From: Linanthus parryae
Taxonomy: Eukaryota; Streptophyta; Magnoliopsida; Ericales; Polemoniaceae
Assembly (NCBI GenBank): GCA_023055425.1
Contig: JALGPY010000005.1
Location: 81,819,495 to 81,883,494 of the forward strand
Direction: 5' to 3'
Length of the DNA: 64,000 bases
Below, piece by piece: positions 1-11,329 of this stretch. How positions within the stretch are numbered: position 1 is the first letter of the stretch; the number at the start of each line of letters is the position of its first letter. Both the position numbers and the translations under genes were made by a program. The notes beneath the pieces are model-generated. The model had not been told where the DNA came from. It saw only the letters and a program-made list of their open reading frames with translations, and ran no database searches.

Positions 1-778
1 TGTAAGAATGTCCACTCAAGATGTATCAAATCAGCTCACCCTCATCGAAGCTCCCTAACACAACTCCCTCTGTCATGACGCATAGGAAGGGACCATTCTA
101 ACTAGTGATAGAAGTCACAAGGAACGACTTCCTAGGCTAGAGGCTGTGAATAAAAGGGGTAACTGGATCTAATCGGGATAACTAGTGGACCTAGGCGATG
201 GAGACGGGACGTCAGGTCCCCATAAAAATCAATCCCACAGCAGCTCCGTTTCCACTGCGAGGAGGGTTGACGACTACCTAAGTGACGGTGGTGTAGCGCT
301 AGTAGGATAACTAGTTTGAGAGACAGCTACTCACAATTCTTGAGTGCATTGGCCCTATAAGTCTTCCTACTCCAGATTCTCGCAAGTCTACCTCACCTCA
401 GATATTCATACTACCTAGGGAATACTATCATTGAGCCCTCTCCACGCTTACTCTCTTCAATTGCCCTTTCGGAAAAAAAAATAAAAAAAATAGAATAATA
501 AATTTTTAGGATTTTTCTTGAATTTTTAAATTTTTTTGTTTTTTTTAGACACTATATGTAACTGGCCAACTCGATTAACTAACAACAGAAAGGGTAAGTG
601 GACTCAATAAATAAAAGTGCAACAAATATATATACAATGCAAAAAATAAACGTGCATATGCAATCCTATGGACCAACTCTACATGCATGACAGACTCACT
701 AAACTACATGTAACAAGGCTATGCAATGGCCACTAGCGGATAGCTAATAACTCCCCCACACTTAAGCGCTTCGTTGTC
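1..778 (-). other. 3' non-coding region of the minus-strand Athila-like element
   Basis: No gene is seen. On the minus strand the segment around 470-560 is an A/T homopolymer-rich stretch followed by a block resembling 58330-58420 of the plus-strand Athila. The segment around 240-290 resembles 58650-58690 there, with a shared core reading GGTAGTCG-CAACCC. This places the stretch between the env-like ORF and the 3' LTR, a region that is long and non-coding in Athila elements. A purine-rich TGTGGGGGAG run lies just after the env-like frames, near 750-765. Confidence 0.5.
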
Positions 779-1471
779 CTAAACGAAAAATAGAGTGAAA
801 TCAAGAGGACTCGGCTGCTCAAGCGTAGGGCCGGTGGGTCTATTCGGAGTGAGTCCTCCCTTCGTCCTCATCTCGGACGTCGGGACTCGCCTCTGGGCAC
901 AGTCATAGCTAAGTGACTCCATCCCTCGGCCCAACTGGCGCTGGCTACTACGGATGTGCTCAAAATGGCCCCTCTCCCTAGCTCTATCCTCATCAGCTTG
1001 GAGTCTCAGAGACTCCATCATATGCATGAGCGTCTTAAGTTGTCGCTCCATGTTGGAGCTCGAGCTACTGAGGTGGTCTCCGCTATGGTGTGTGGGTTCA
1101 ACAGGTATTTGGTTCTTGAGGGGGTTGGGTATTGTCTCCCAAATACGTGCTGCATTCTTCCTATTCTTGTCTCTAGAGATATCGTCATACTCTAAACCAC
1201 TCAAATTAGCCTTAGCATCTTGTGCTAGCTTTAGGAGCAATTAAGTGTGCCCGGGAGATCTACGGTTATAGCGGTCAGTCGTCTCCATAAGAAATCGATA
1301 AATGAAGTACGGGACATTTATAAGCTTCTCCATCCACAAAGTGTAAGCCATGGTGCAAAGCTCGGGGGAGTACGTGGGATTAGGATAAACTCCATATACC
1401 AAGTTCTCAAGAAACTGACACAAATCACCTCGCACGTGGGAGCACCAATTTCCTAGAGACGGACCACTCAC
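779..1471 (-). pseudogene. env-like ORF of Athila element, C-terminal part (broken)
   Basis: Two consecutive open frames, 1241-1471 and 779-1240, follow the N-terminal env-like frame and are separated from it and from each other by stops. The second frame is hydrophilic, with a charged stretch rich in Arg, Glu and Met near its middle that could form a coiled coil. No clear membrane segment is visible. Athila-group elements carry a large extra ORF after integrase, often called env-like, with no proven function. The frames begin with non-ATG codons, so these are readable remnants, not proteins. Confidence 0.5.
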
Positions 1472-1485
1472 GTAAAGCGGGTCTC

Positions 1486-2085
1486 TCAGTCCATCCCGCT
1501 CCAGGCACCCCCTAAAAAAAAGGCACTAACTACTTCAACAACATCCACCCTATTCATGGTCTTACGGTAGGCGCAAATCTCATTCTTTAGGGGTTTGAAT
1601 TTCAGAGCAGCCGCTATAGTCTCATGCGTGATGACTATATAGGTGCCCCGGCAATACACATGCCTCCGATCCTCACCCTCTCCCTCGCTATAGAAATGAG
1701 CATTTACCAGAACCTCCCTCGCAAGAGCGGAGCTAGACTTCTTACAAATTTTAAACCACGTATCTAGCCTCTCATTCTTGAAGAGATCCTGAAGCTGTTT
1801 TGATATTTTGTCGCTTTGCGGGAAGGGTTTTTCAGGAGTCCCTACCCTCTTCAGCAATGGGTCAGTGCAATATTCCTTATGGGCATTCGCACTAACAAAC
1901 CTGAAGCTATAGAATTTGGTACTGCAGATAGCGTGGAGGTCAACATCCTTTGCACCCCTACCTCTCGTCCCAATCTTAGGAAGTGCAGGCATAACTGAGT
2001 TCAACTCATAACGAATTGGAGACGGAGGAACCTGTTGACGGTTTCTAGAGCCGTCTCCCTCGTCTACATTCTCCTCCTCACTCAA
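1486..2085 (-). pseudogene. env-like ORF of Athila element, N-terminal part (putative plant transposon protein domain)
   Basis: An open frame of about 199 codons resembles the env-like frame of the plus-strand Athila at 57086-57794. Both share a Tyr/Phe-Ser-Phe-Arg-Phe-Val block, a Pro-Glu-Lys-x-Phe-Pro block, a Trp-Phe-Lys block and a later Val-Tyr-Cys-Arg followed by a Thr-x-Glu-Thr-Ile-Ala block. This matches what is usually annotated as a putative plant transposon protein domain. The frame opens at a TTG at 2083-2085; the first in-frame ATG is near residue 30. Upstream frames contain stops, so the start is either lost or supplied by splicing. It ends at a stop just before 1486. Confidence 0.6.
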
Positions 2086-3415
2086 ACTACATCTTCCTCG
2101 GTATTGAAGATGGGGTGATCATGAACAACTATACCCCGTCTCCTCATAGCACTATTCGATGGAGACACAATGATAGAGAAAATAAAAGACGAGTGAACAT
2201 GAGGTTTAGAGTGAACTAAGCAAGTAACCCAAGCCAAGTATGAGCAAGTAAAAATTTCAATTCATATTAAGCTCTACGAGTGCGTAAGAAAGGAATTAAA
2301 GCAAGATAACGATTTCGGTACCTACGGTTCCTGAGTACCGTTCTTACGGGACCGGTTTCACAAAAATTGGTGAAGAAAGGACCAATATTTCGAAAAATTG
2401 AGCAAGTTGAAGTGAAGCTACCTCCTTGTGCTCCTCGGTGTCCCCGTTGAAAGTCTCTTCTTGAGCTAAGGCCGAATGCCCCTCCAAGTTGATGAATCGG
2501 AGAATTTTTGTTCTTGGAGCTCTTCCTCTTTGATTTCCCCCACACTCAAACAAAGCCCTATCTTTCAAAAACTCAAGAGTTAATGTTGTTGTTGGGTTTG
2601 CAAGAAGCAAAACCCAACAAAATTTTTTGAATTTGGTTGAGTTTTGAAAATTTGGGTGTATGGATGTATGGGTGTTCTTGAAGGTTTGGGAGGAAGAAGA
2701 TGAAGAAAAGTGGGGTTTGATCCAATTTTGGGGTGTTTTTACCCTTTATGGCCGGATTGGACATTAAATAATCAAGAAAATACCAAAAAAAAAACCCCAA
2801 AATCGGACAAACCCGCCCGATTTCGGCACGAAATGGGTGCCGATTCGGGCCAAAATGGGGCCCGAAATCACTGTACCATTTGAAAACAGTTGGCATGTTT
2901 GATTTCGGGCCGAAATGCACTGCTTTTCGCCCGTTTTGTTTTTGCACTATCTTCTTCATCCGGTACCCGATTCGAGCGATTCTTGAACCGTTGGACTCCA
3001 CACTCGAGGAGGAATGCATTTTTGACTAAAAAATTCCCAAATACGGGGAATATTCCGTTTCTTACCAAAAAAAATCTCCTTGTTCAAGAATCTCACCTCC
3101 TCAAGCCCTTGATCTTTCTCCACTCAGGATTCTGATCCGTGCAACCTAGATACTCCAACTTGCTACCGTGATCCTCATGACTCATTTTCTACTCCTCTAC
3201 CTTGATTAGCTTCTTTATCAAGTACCTTGCTCTCTGTAAGCTCGTTTTTCCTCGTTTTGCGTGAAAAATGGTGGAAATACATCAAGAATGGGAATCCGGA
3301 GGGTCTTCGGTACCTGTGTGTCCTGCACACTTATTGAAAATATTAAATTGCTCTCTTTCACCCCTTTGAAATCAAGTATGACTATATAAAAAAAACAGAA
3401 TACGAAAAACAAATA
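2086..3415 (-). other. Spacer between pol tail and env-like ORF, with palindrome-rich block
   Basis: No intact coding sequence is recognised. About 2810-2930 is unusually rich in short inverted repeats built from TTTCGG, CCGAAA, GGGCC and GCCCGA. A minus-strand frame at 2344-2610 has weak similarity to a frame at 56686-56868 in the plus-strand Athila and ends near a GTAGGT (2320-2325), a good 5' splice-site match. The long frames at 2573-3019 have no recognisable homology within the window and are treated as chance. Confidence 0.4.
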
Positions 3416-3422
3416 CGACTAC

Positions 3423-3485
3423 CTAAATTGGGTTGCCTCCCAATCAGCGCTTATAATTTAAGGTCGATGGCCCGACCCAGTTACC
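3423..3485 (-). other. Conserved post-pol segment marking the pol deletion junction
   Basis: The minus strand reads a segment containing GGTAACTGGGTCGGGCC, CGACCTTAAATTA and GGGAGGCAACCCAA. Its match, 55443-55503, follows the integrase stop in the plus-strand Athila. Here it lies about 180 bases after the end of the protease frame, which shows that reverse transcriptase, RNase H and integrase are missing. The segment contains a short GTTGGGAGGCAACCCAA-like inverted repeat. Confidence 0.7.
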
Positions 3486-3662
3486 TCATAGTCCCTACAC
3501 TGGTGGCTTGGCACCCCTTGCCATATCTTCAAGCTTCCTCTGCTGGATCCTCAACACAACACGATGAAATTTGTCTTTTGGAATTGGTGGCTCATCACGA
3601 ACCACCTCAGAACTCTTGTGCACTGATTGCACGGCCACTGGCATCTGTGTCTTCTCTTGAGG

Positions 3663-3968
3663 CTATTTTGGAGTCGTCTTATAAACCCGGAAGGTCTCCC
3701 ACGCATTATTGATCCTCAAGATGAGTTCTCCGTTCTCAACATCAATGAGAGTCCGACCGGTAGCCAGAAAGGGCCTACCCAGAATGATCGGAACATCTCC
3801 CACAAGCATTTTAAGAATCAAAAAATCTACAGGGAAAATAGAATTCCCTACCTTTACCAACACGTCTTCCACCACACTGAAGGCCCTCTTGCAAGATTTG
3901 TCCGGAAACTGAAGGTTGATCCATGTGGAACGAGCCTCTACTCCAAGCTTCTGAAAGACGGAAACCAT
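3663..3968 (-). pseudogene. retroviral-type aspartic protease remnant lacking the catalytic motif
   Basis: The frame includes an Ile-Leu-Gly-Arg-Pro-Phe-Leu-Ala block followed by an Ile-Asp-Val-x-Asn-Gly-Glu-Leu block. Both match the C-terminal half of the plus-strand Athila protease (about 52235-52310). The N-terminal half carrying Asp-Leu-Gly-Ala-Ser, present in the plus-strand copy near 52027-52041, is absent. The upstream gag frame runs directly into the middle of the protease with a frame change near 3960-3985. The remnant cannot be an active protease. Confidence 0.75.
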
Positions 3969-5676
3969 GCATCACACATGAGCTCACCTGCTCAGTCAAG
4001 TTTATAGTCTCAAAGTCCGGCACTGCCCTCTTTCCTGAAATTGCATCCTTCATATATTTTGCATATTTAGGCATCATCTTGACTGCCTTAATCAACGGAA
4101 CATTGATATGCAACTTCGAGAAAATCGATAAGAATCTCTTGTATTCCTCAGAGTCATCTTTCTTCTTTCTTTCCTTAAGCGGATATGGGAGATTCTTAGA
4201 TAAAGAGGGTGGTGGTGGTGTTACCTCATCATCAACTTGCTGAGTCACGCCCTTTGATTGGGGCATCATGGAAGGGGTCTTGTCAAAGACCTCATGCTCC
4301 CTAGCTTTCGAAGCTTCTGCTCCGGCGTGGCTCGGATATGGGGGATCATCAAGAACAATCCCGCTAAGAGTGGTGATGGTGTTAACCTGGGGCACATTCT
4401 CCATGTCAGATGGCAAGGACCCTGGGGCTCTACTGGAAAGCTGAGTAGCAATCTGTCCTACTTGCACTTCCAGGTTACGAATTGAGGTCTTGGTGATATG
4501 CAAATCTGCAGTCAGTGTCTCCACATGAGACGTGAAAGTATTCACATTATTTCCCATCTGATACATCATGTTCTTGAGATCTGTCATCTCAGCGTTCTAC
4601 CCTGCAGCTGGTGGTGGTGGTGCCGCCTGAACAGCTGGCCTATGTTGAAACCCTGATGCATATGAAGCTCAAGCCTGATCTCCATACCTGAATCCTGGAT
4701 GATCTCTAGTCCTTGGCCTGTAGTTCCCCTGATTCCAGTTGCGCTTTACCTGTGCCCCCACATAGCTAACATCATAATTAGCTGCTTGAGTCAAAGCTGC
4801 ATCAAAATCTGGCTCCTCCACTGCAGACACAGTCTTCTTATCCTGACATACATGCTTTGCCATATCTAAAACCATCTTTGTAATCCCATCTTTCCACTCA
4901 TCGTTCTATGGCTCGGGCAGCTTTGACAACCTCCTAGAGTTATAGAATTGAGCATCCTATTTCTCTATTTGCTTCATCAAAGCATATGCTCCATCCTTGT
5001 CAACCCTGTAAAGAAAGTTACCTACTGCTTCCCTATTCAATAGATCCTGGTTGGGACGCTCCAAGTCGTGATATAAGAATTGGAGGATCTTTTGGTCGCC
5101 AAAGTTATGATTCGGACATTTGTGTATCATCCTCATGAATCTGTCCCATGCTTCTACAACTGTCTCATCAGCATGCTGCTGAAAACCCATTATCTCTTCC
5201 TGTAAGCAATTGACGCGCTGCAAGGGGTAGAATTTTCTCATGAATTCATCAACACATTGCTCCCATGTGGTGATCGATTCTGGCTCCCTGGACTCTAGCC
5301 ATTGCTCTGCCGCTCCCTTCAGACAGTAAGGAAACAAAATCAGCTTCAATGTCTCTGGGGTCACATTCTTGTACTTCACTGTCTTGATGTAGGCTTCAAA
5401 CTTTCCAATGAATTCATTTGGGTCTTCATCCCTGTTCCCATAGTACTGAAAATGGTTCAGCACCGTCGTGATGGTGGCAGGCTTCAAATCCAAGTGCTCA
5501 GCCTGAATGATTGGCACTACAATCGCTGGCTTGTGTCCCCTCTGAGTTGACTGAAACTTTTCAACCAATGCTTGCCCTGATTTTTTGTAGGGCATTTGGT
5601 TCTGTTTCTCTTCAAGTTTCTCCCGAATTTCAGTCAACTTATGGTTTAGTTGAGCGTTAGTGAATTTCTCACCCAT
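3969..5676 (-). pseudogene. gag of Athila-like element (broken in at least three places)
   Basis: Gag is the structural capsid polyprotein. The best frame starts with ATG at 5676 and stays open to 4957 (239 residues). It has a charged N-terminal helix and then the capsid-like region with an Asn-His-Phe-Gln-Tyr-Tyr-Gly-Asn block and a Trp-Glu-Gln-Cys-Val-Asp-Glu-Phe-Met-Arg-Lys-Phe block, typical of retrotransposon gag. Gag continues in other frames at 4669-4875 and 3969-4587. The last part contains the Pro-Lys-Tyr-Ala-Lys-Tyr-Met-Lys block shared with the plus-strand copy near 51840. No zinc knuckle is seen. Stops near 4950 and 4600-4670 break it. Confidence 0.8.
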
Positions 5677-5880
5677 TGCGATCTGTCTTGGGTCTCGTCT
5701 CGGAGTTCTGAATAGCTGTTCAGAGTCTTCAAATTAGGGCACAAGGTCTCTCGAGATCCAGTGCATACACCGAGAACCTGAAACACAATTCAGAAAAGAA
5801 ATTAGAAATCACTGAAAAAATAAACAAAAAGAAAAAGGTAAGTTAAACTAATCTCTAAACTAGAATAGTAACCAATGCCT

Positions 5881-5898
5881 TCCCCGGCAACGGTGCCA
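5881..5898 (-). other. primer-binding site, tRNA-Asp type
   Basis: The minus strand reads TGGCACCGTTGCCGGGGA six bases after the LTR end (TCA at 5905-5907). This is one mismatch from the TGGCGCCGTTGCCGGGGA site known from Athila-group elements, which is assigned to the 3' end of tRNA-Asp. It fixes the element's orientation and its LTR boundary. Confidence 0.85.
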
Positions 5899-5904
5899 AA
5901 AACT

Positions 5905-7555
5905 TGACGCGGGATTACTACGCGTTGCTACGCAAGTATACGGCCATGTAATGAAGGGGAGTATTTTGGACACCGAGTTATCGAACCCAAGGGAAGGTGT
6001 TTACTATATGTTCTAGATTAGCAATTAAATTCAACTTACCTAAGTAACCGGTAAAAATGATTGCATTTTGAAGTGTTGTCACCCTCAAACAAGTGACTAA
6101 CAATAGAAATGAAATAACGTGAATAAAATGATTTGATTTATATCAGAGGAGAGAAAGCTAGGCAATCTATAGATCACCTAGGGTAGTTTTGACAATTCCG
6201 GATTCCATGTTCTAACACAATGGCTCATAATAACCTATGATGGGTAATGGTGTTGACATTCACCTATCGGTCTCATGTCGTTCTACACAAAGGTAACGAT
6301 TTGTCCCTCTCAGGCCAATTATACTACCTATGTGCTCTAGCAGGCTAACAATAATGCAAGGAATAATGTCCTCTCAGACCACCATTCACTAACAACTCAT
6401 TACTTCCTGCTGAATTGACCCTCATCTACCATTCCTATCCAACTAAACTCTCCGTCTAGTCAATTAAGAATGATCTTGTTTACTCATCCCAACTTGGGTA
6501 GAGTTGTTTTCACACACTCACTAGTTACATAGTAATTTCAGGTCATGAATCCTACGTTACTAAGAATTAAGCACAATAAACAAGATAATTAGGCTACCAA
6601 TATCATAATTAAGCCTAGTTCATGATTGAATGAAGAAATAGATAATCCACATCACAGATCTTAGCCCTAACTTGTCAATGAAAGAACTCAACATGATGAA
6701 AACCAAAACAATCTCCATTAAACCATAATCGTAGCATGAAAGATCATCCAAAATCCGAAAAGTATCATCAAAACAAAAACCCTAGGCTCTCCATAGATGC
6801 CTAGGTATGATTTTAGATACTCATAATACAAGTTAACATGGTTCTTTAATAGTTCATACAAGAAAGTAAAGAGAAAAATAGATCAAACGCTAAATCGTGA
6901 AGATTGGCGCGATCCAGGCTCTCCTCCTTTCTTGAGATCGTTCCCAATGAAGTATCCTTTCTTTCCTCCTTCTTATTGGCTCTCTGGATGCGTGAATGAT
7001 GCTTATTCCCGTCCCTATGTCGTTCTTGAATCATAACCCGCAGAAGTCTTCAGTAATTGCACAAAAGCCCCCTGAAATCTGCTCCTGACTTCAAAACGCG
7101 ATATCTTCTTCGTCCAAACTCGAATTTAGCTCGGGGACCAATCGATGGAAAGCTCTCTGAGTCTCCTTTCATATGGCACTTTTCTCACCCCCAAATGAGT
7201 TGTATAACGCCAGCTAAGATCAAAATAGTGCAGACTGGTCATCCAAGCTCCTCCAACTCGGCTTCTCTTCACTCCACTTGAGCTGCCCGTTGTTTTCGAA
7301 GTTCGTTCCATGCCTCCTATCCACCGATTAGCATCCGTCCCTGCCAAAATAACATGAACAAACATACCAAGCGATTATATTTGACAAATAAAAATAAAAT
7401 ATGCATGAAAAACGCCTGGACTAACAATATAGCACATGGTATTAACAAGTGATAAAACGACCTAGAATCTCTAAAATTGGCCTCAAAACACACTCCAAAT
7501 TTATATAATCATGTGGTAAATGCTAAAGAATTATAGCCCCTAAAAGGGGCTATCA
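5905..7555 (-). repeat. 5' LTR of the minus-strand Athila-like element
   Basis: On the minus strand the LTR starts TGATAGCCCC at 7555 and ends CCCGCGTCA at 5905, about 1651 bp. The first 25 bases form an inverted repeat (TAGCCCC-TTTT-AGGGGCTATA). The PBS follows directly. The open frames at 6846-7034, 7057-7281 and 7126-7365 are chance readings. The partner LTR is outside the window. Confidence 0.8.
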
Positions 7556-7966
7556 CTACCATGTCCCGGTGTAGTGTTTGACAATATCTAAACACAATAT
7601 TCCACAACTAGAGGATCTAGTGACTTCAAGTCTAAGTACCACAATACCATTGTCACTATGAGAAGCACTTGTGAATTTACATAAATTCAATGTAGCCTTC
7701 TCATTGTGGGTAAATTCAGTATGCCATTACCGCTAACGTATACCCATGTGTTGAATCGTGATATCTCCATATCAATCGAACCCCATATTAGTCTATAGTT
7801 GATCGTCCTGTTAATCAATATAATGGACTAGGGATATTAAGAGAAACAACAGATTGTAATCTAAGGACTTCACACTATTAAAATCTCAATAAATAATACA
7901 ATGAAAAGTCTATCTAAAACAATGTTCATACTAAATAAGATTACGTGTAGGGTATCTATTCCAACA
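7556..7966 (-). repeat. copia-type LTR fragment
   Basis: On the minus strand a sequence begins TGTTGGAATAGATACCC at 7966, a common start for plant copia LTRs, and runs to 7556, where the Athila LTR begins. To its right the Sirevirus-like extra ORF ends abruptly. The Athila element therefore appears to have inserted into a copia LTR that had itself inserted into the older Sirevirus remnant. No PBS or coding sequence of this copia is visible. Confidence 0.5.
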
Positions 7967-9645
7967 CTTCTTCACCATGTTCCACAGCAGCTCCAGTATC
8001 TTCAAACAATTCGGCTGAGGTGAGTATGCCGGACACCTTTCCTTTCTGTTCTTCTTCTTGAAGACCTTTTGATACCATCCAAGATTCAACACAGTCTCCA
8101 TGAATTAGGTCAATATCTACAACAAACTATTCCGAGTATCCTTATAAACTGCAGCTTCATCCTCAGAATTGTGTTCATCAAACAGATTAGCATTAGATCC
8201 TACCTTCTTTGATCCTTCAGGAACTTGTGAGACTTCTTCCTCTCCATGGATCAAGTTGATACTTTTTAAGAAACTTTAAACCATATATTTCATCTGTATG
8301 AACTCAGTACCCGACCGATACTAACCCTGCTTCAATTCAACCAATTCATTCTCAATAAAGTGTAGCCTTTGAACAACTAGGTATTGGTCTTCAGCTTGAG
8401 AGGGTATGGTTTATGTGGATTCTAAGGATTTAGGATTTGGGAACTTCTTAGCCTACAACTCTTCAACAGAAAATTCAAAATAGAGGTTCCATGCTCCTTC
8501 TTTGGTATTCATAATTATAATCCTTTGAAAAGCTTTTTCATCAAGCATTCCAAAAAAATTTGTAATTGTATCTTCCGTATCAGTAGGTATATCTAGGTGT
8601 TGAAAGAAAAGTGAGAGGAGTTTGGCTTAGGATAGAGGATGTTTATTTTTCTTGGTGCATGAGTAAAGCATGTGCCCCATTACAATGCTGCAAATTAATC
8701 TCATAACTATGCATAATCAAGTACATATCAAATACAATACACTATCAGATAGCAGCTATTTAGAATTCTCCTTAGGTACTACACACCTCATCAGAATGGT
8801 AAACAAAATCTTGGATTCAACAGTTAACACAGAGTAAGTTAACTGTTTTGAGGTAGGGGCTACATTGGATAAAAAGAATTCTTCCTTAGGCAACTTCAAA
8901 ACTTCAACTTTGCTAGGATGATTATCAGTCTTTTACCTTTTTGGACAACCCAAAACATTGGAAAACTCACCATGATCTAATTCCATCTCAGCACCAGCTA
9001 CCTTAGAAGAAATAGCTAAACTCAAGGTATTTATTTGCTTCATATTCAAATAGAACGGCATGGTAAGCCTAGGGTATGCAACTTTTGATGGATTTAGAAT
9101 TATCCAAAGAGAAATCTATTTCAGTCTCCTAATGCATTCCAAATTCATACCATTTAACATCCTAGTGCTGATAATGCTACAGAAAGCTATAGGAGTATAA
9201 GAAAAACCATCTACCCACATCCCTTTTGTAGAATGACTGATAAATTACTTGCTAGAAAGAACTTTCTTACCAGAAGAGGATTTCTTCTCAGACTACATCT
9301 AAAGATCCTTCCCAGTTTCCTTCTATGATTATTGAATCTCCTTCCCAATGAATTTCTCATTCCCTTTGTCTGATTTCTAAGGCTTCTTCTTCACCTTCTT
9401 GGGGCTACCAATCAGAACATTCTTCTATTCTTCTTGAAGCAACTGTGGGATCTGACTTCTACTTCTTGCTCGAAGTAGAAGTCTAATATTTTTGTAATTC
9501 ATGCTTTTCTTATTTGGACGAGGAGAGGATGGTCTTGGTGGACTAGGGGTTCTGGAACCAAATCCACGAATTAATTCTTGAACTTCTTCTTCTGTAACCT
9601 ATCTCTTCCTTCTTCAAGTTTTCTTTGAGCATCTAGCCATCTTGA
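7967..9645 (-). pseudogene. extra ORF downstream of copia pol (Sirevirus env-like position), decayed
   Basis: A minus-strand reading begins Met-Ala-Arg-Cys-Ser-Lys-Lys-Thr near 9640. It continues through a Pro/Ser/Arg-rich segment (Arg-Thr-Pro-Ser-Pro-Pro-Arg-Pro), a Lys-rich segment, and a long hydrophobic-rich middle with Asn-Leu-x-Cys-Ile and Ser-Leu-Phe-Phe-Gln-His-Leu-Asp blocks. The end is acidic, near 7970-8060. Many stops and frameshifts break it. Position after RNase H is that of the env-like ORF reported in some Sireviruses. The middle also recalls plant transposon proteins of unknown function. No function is assigned. Confidence 0.45.
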
Positions 9646-10106
9646 TTCTCAAAATTTCTTCGTGATACCATAAGCGTTTCAGGTTTTCGAAGAGAGAGGC
9701 AGGAGTGATAGAAACGATATAGACGAGAGAGGATAAGAATTAAAGAGTTTGAGTTTGAAAAGGAAACTGATTATACTCAGATATTTGAAGAACGAAGGCT
9801 TATGTGAATTTCAAATTTTGTGTGTGACATGTAAAAGGAAATAATGTAATGCTGATTTGAAAAAGATTTGTTTTAAAAGGTAAAAATAATGTTAGGCATT
9901 TATCTATAGAGATAACACCCAGCATTGATGATCCATTGACTATTGTATACATATTTATTTTAAAAGTTTTGGAAAGGGTTTCAAGGCCTTGACACACTGT
10001 CATACTACAAACATATATATTCAAGGCTTCATAAAGCTTTTCAAGACTTTGAAAAACTTCCCAAAACTTTGAAACACACAAAGCTTACCTGATACTCGCC
10101 CTAAAC

Positions 10107-10720
10107 CTATTCATCCTTGTTTAACATGCCTTTTTCTAATCTAAGGGTTGTGAATCTATCCTCTTGAAACTGTTTAGTAAAGATATCTGCAATTTGCATG
10201 GTGGTATGCACAAATTCAAGTGATACATCACCTTTCTCAAAATGATCTCTTATGAAATGGTGTCTGACATCTATGTGTTTAGTCCTTGACTGATGAACTC
10301 GATTATTTTGTAATTGAGATGGCAATAGTGTTGTCACACTTGATTAGAATTTCTCTGAGATCAAATCCCAAATCTCTCATTTGTTGAGCTATGCCCAACA
10401 CTTCTGAGCAGCATGCTCAAGCTGCAATGTATTCAGCTTATTCCATTGATAAACCTACTGAATTTTTCTTCTTGGAATGCCAGCTTATCAGGGAACTTCC
10501 AAGGAATTCGCATCACCGTGAAGGGTTTTTTCTATCAAATTTTTATCCTGTAAAATCAGTATCTGAATATCCACACAAAGAAAAGTTATATTGTTTAGGT
10601 TACCAAAGCCGTGTAGGGTTTTACAATTACACATCGGAAAACAATAAATTGATTCCATTCAAGACCCTTCATGAATCACAAAACAAACATCATAACGATT
10701 TTAAGTGATAAATAGTTTAT
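10107..10720 (-). pseudogene. copia RNase H, C-terminal part
   Basis: The clean stretch 10107-10337 encodes Lys-His-Ile-Asp-Val-Arg-His-His-Phe-Ile-Arg, then a Val-His-Thr-x-x-Gln-Ile-Ala-Asp-Ile-Phe-Thr-Lys block and a Gly-Met-Leu-Asn-Lys end, the standard close of copia RNase H. Upstream, 10338-10470 reads a Ser-Glu-Tyr-Ile-Ala-Ala and Leu-Gly-Ile-Ala-Gln-Gln-Met-Arg-Asp block with stops and frameshifts. The remaining sequence to 10720 is only faintly copia-like. Confidence 0.8.
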
Positions 10721-10761
10721 GTACCTTATTTGTCAGAGTTAATTACTTTACACAGATTATA

Positions 10762-11077
10762 CTACCTCTGTTTCTTCTATTTCTACCTCTTGTAACATAT
10801 ACCTTTAAAGTCTCATTGTTTGTATAGATCTGTTTTTTTCTGTATATATTATAATTTGTGATTGATTATTTTTTATATGCCAAGTAATTCTTCTTGTTGG
10901 TTTTTGCTTGCTCGCTGTGTTGCTGGTGGCAGTGATGGCTAGTGGAGGTGATGTTACTATGAGGGAGAGAAAGAGTTGGAGGTAGAGACTGTAATTGTCT
11001 GGATAGGTGGGGGTAAAATTGTAAAAAGCACATGCTTGTTAAAACATGTTCCCTAAACACAAAGGAAACAGAGGTAA
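10762..11077. mobile_element. Stowaway-like MITE (Tc1/mariner type)
   Basis: The ends are CTACCTCTGTTTC (10762-10774) and GAAACAGAGGTAA (11065-11077), inverted repeats with one mismatch, flanked on both sides by TA (10760-10761 and 11078-11079). The terminal motif resembles the CTCCCTCYGTTTC ends of plant Stowaway/mariner MITEs, and TA is their target duplication. The interior is about 290 bp with no coding capacity. It could also be a deleted mariner-like element. Confidence 0.65.
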
Positions 11078-11296
11078 TACTTGTTTTCTATGCAAATAAA
11101 TGTCGTACTTTATTATGAAATTGTTAAAATAAATTTAATTTATTTAAAAATCCTCAGTTTACTACTTGTATTCAATCGAAAACCTCATTGTTTAAATTCC
11201 AATAAATCAGAACTCATTTAATAAAATAAAGTGAAAGAGTCACAAGTACAAGAACTATTCGAGTCTGCGACAGTGGTATAAGGCTACGTCGTGTTA

Positions 11297-11329
11297 TGTA
11301 TATATATAAAAATATAAATATATATATAT
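11297..11329. repeat. TA-rich microsatellite
   Basis: An alternating TA tract with a few AAA interruptions, about 33 bp. Confidence 0.7.

Larger units (their letters stand above)
1..7555 (-). mobile_element. Athila-like Ty3/gypsy element lacking RT-RNaseH-IN, truncated by window edge
   Basis: Read on the minus strand the order is LTR (7555-5905), primer-binding site, gag, a damaged protease, a conserved post-pol segment, a spacer and env-like frames, which is the Athila layout. Reverse transcriptase, RNase H and integrase are absent: the protease remnant ends near 3663 and the segment that follows integrase in the plus-strand Athila (about 55445-55505) appears here at 3423-3485. The 3' LTR lies outside the window, so the target-site duplication cannot be tested. 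All frames carry stops or frameshifts. This is a non-autonomous or decayed derivative. Lineage assignment is inferred from gag and protease similarity to the plus-strand element and from the tRNA-Asp-type primer site. Confidence 0.85.
7967..10720 (-). mobile_element. Sirevirus-like copia remnant: RNase H end plus 3' region
   Basis: This is the 3' part of a Ty1/copia element read on the minus strand: degraded RNase H (10720-10107), a non-coding gap rich in TTTCAAGGCCTTGA-type palindromes (9950-10080), then an extra ORF (about 9640-7967). The same order occurs in the more complete element at 39955-47727. Gag, integrase and reverse transcriptase are missing. It is separate from and more decayed than the tandem-array copies. 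Confidence 0.7.

Noticed and set aside
2573..3019. 148-residue minus-strand frame in the Athila spacer
   Set aside because: It has no similarity to the corresponding spacer of the other Athila and a composition driven by AAA/CCC repeats.
10391..10708. 105-residue plus-strand frame
   Set aside because: It is antisense to degraded copia RNase H.
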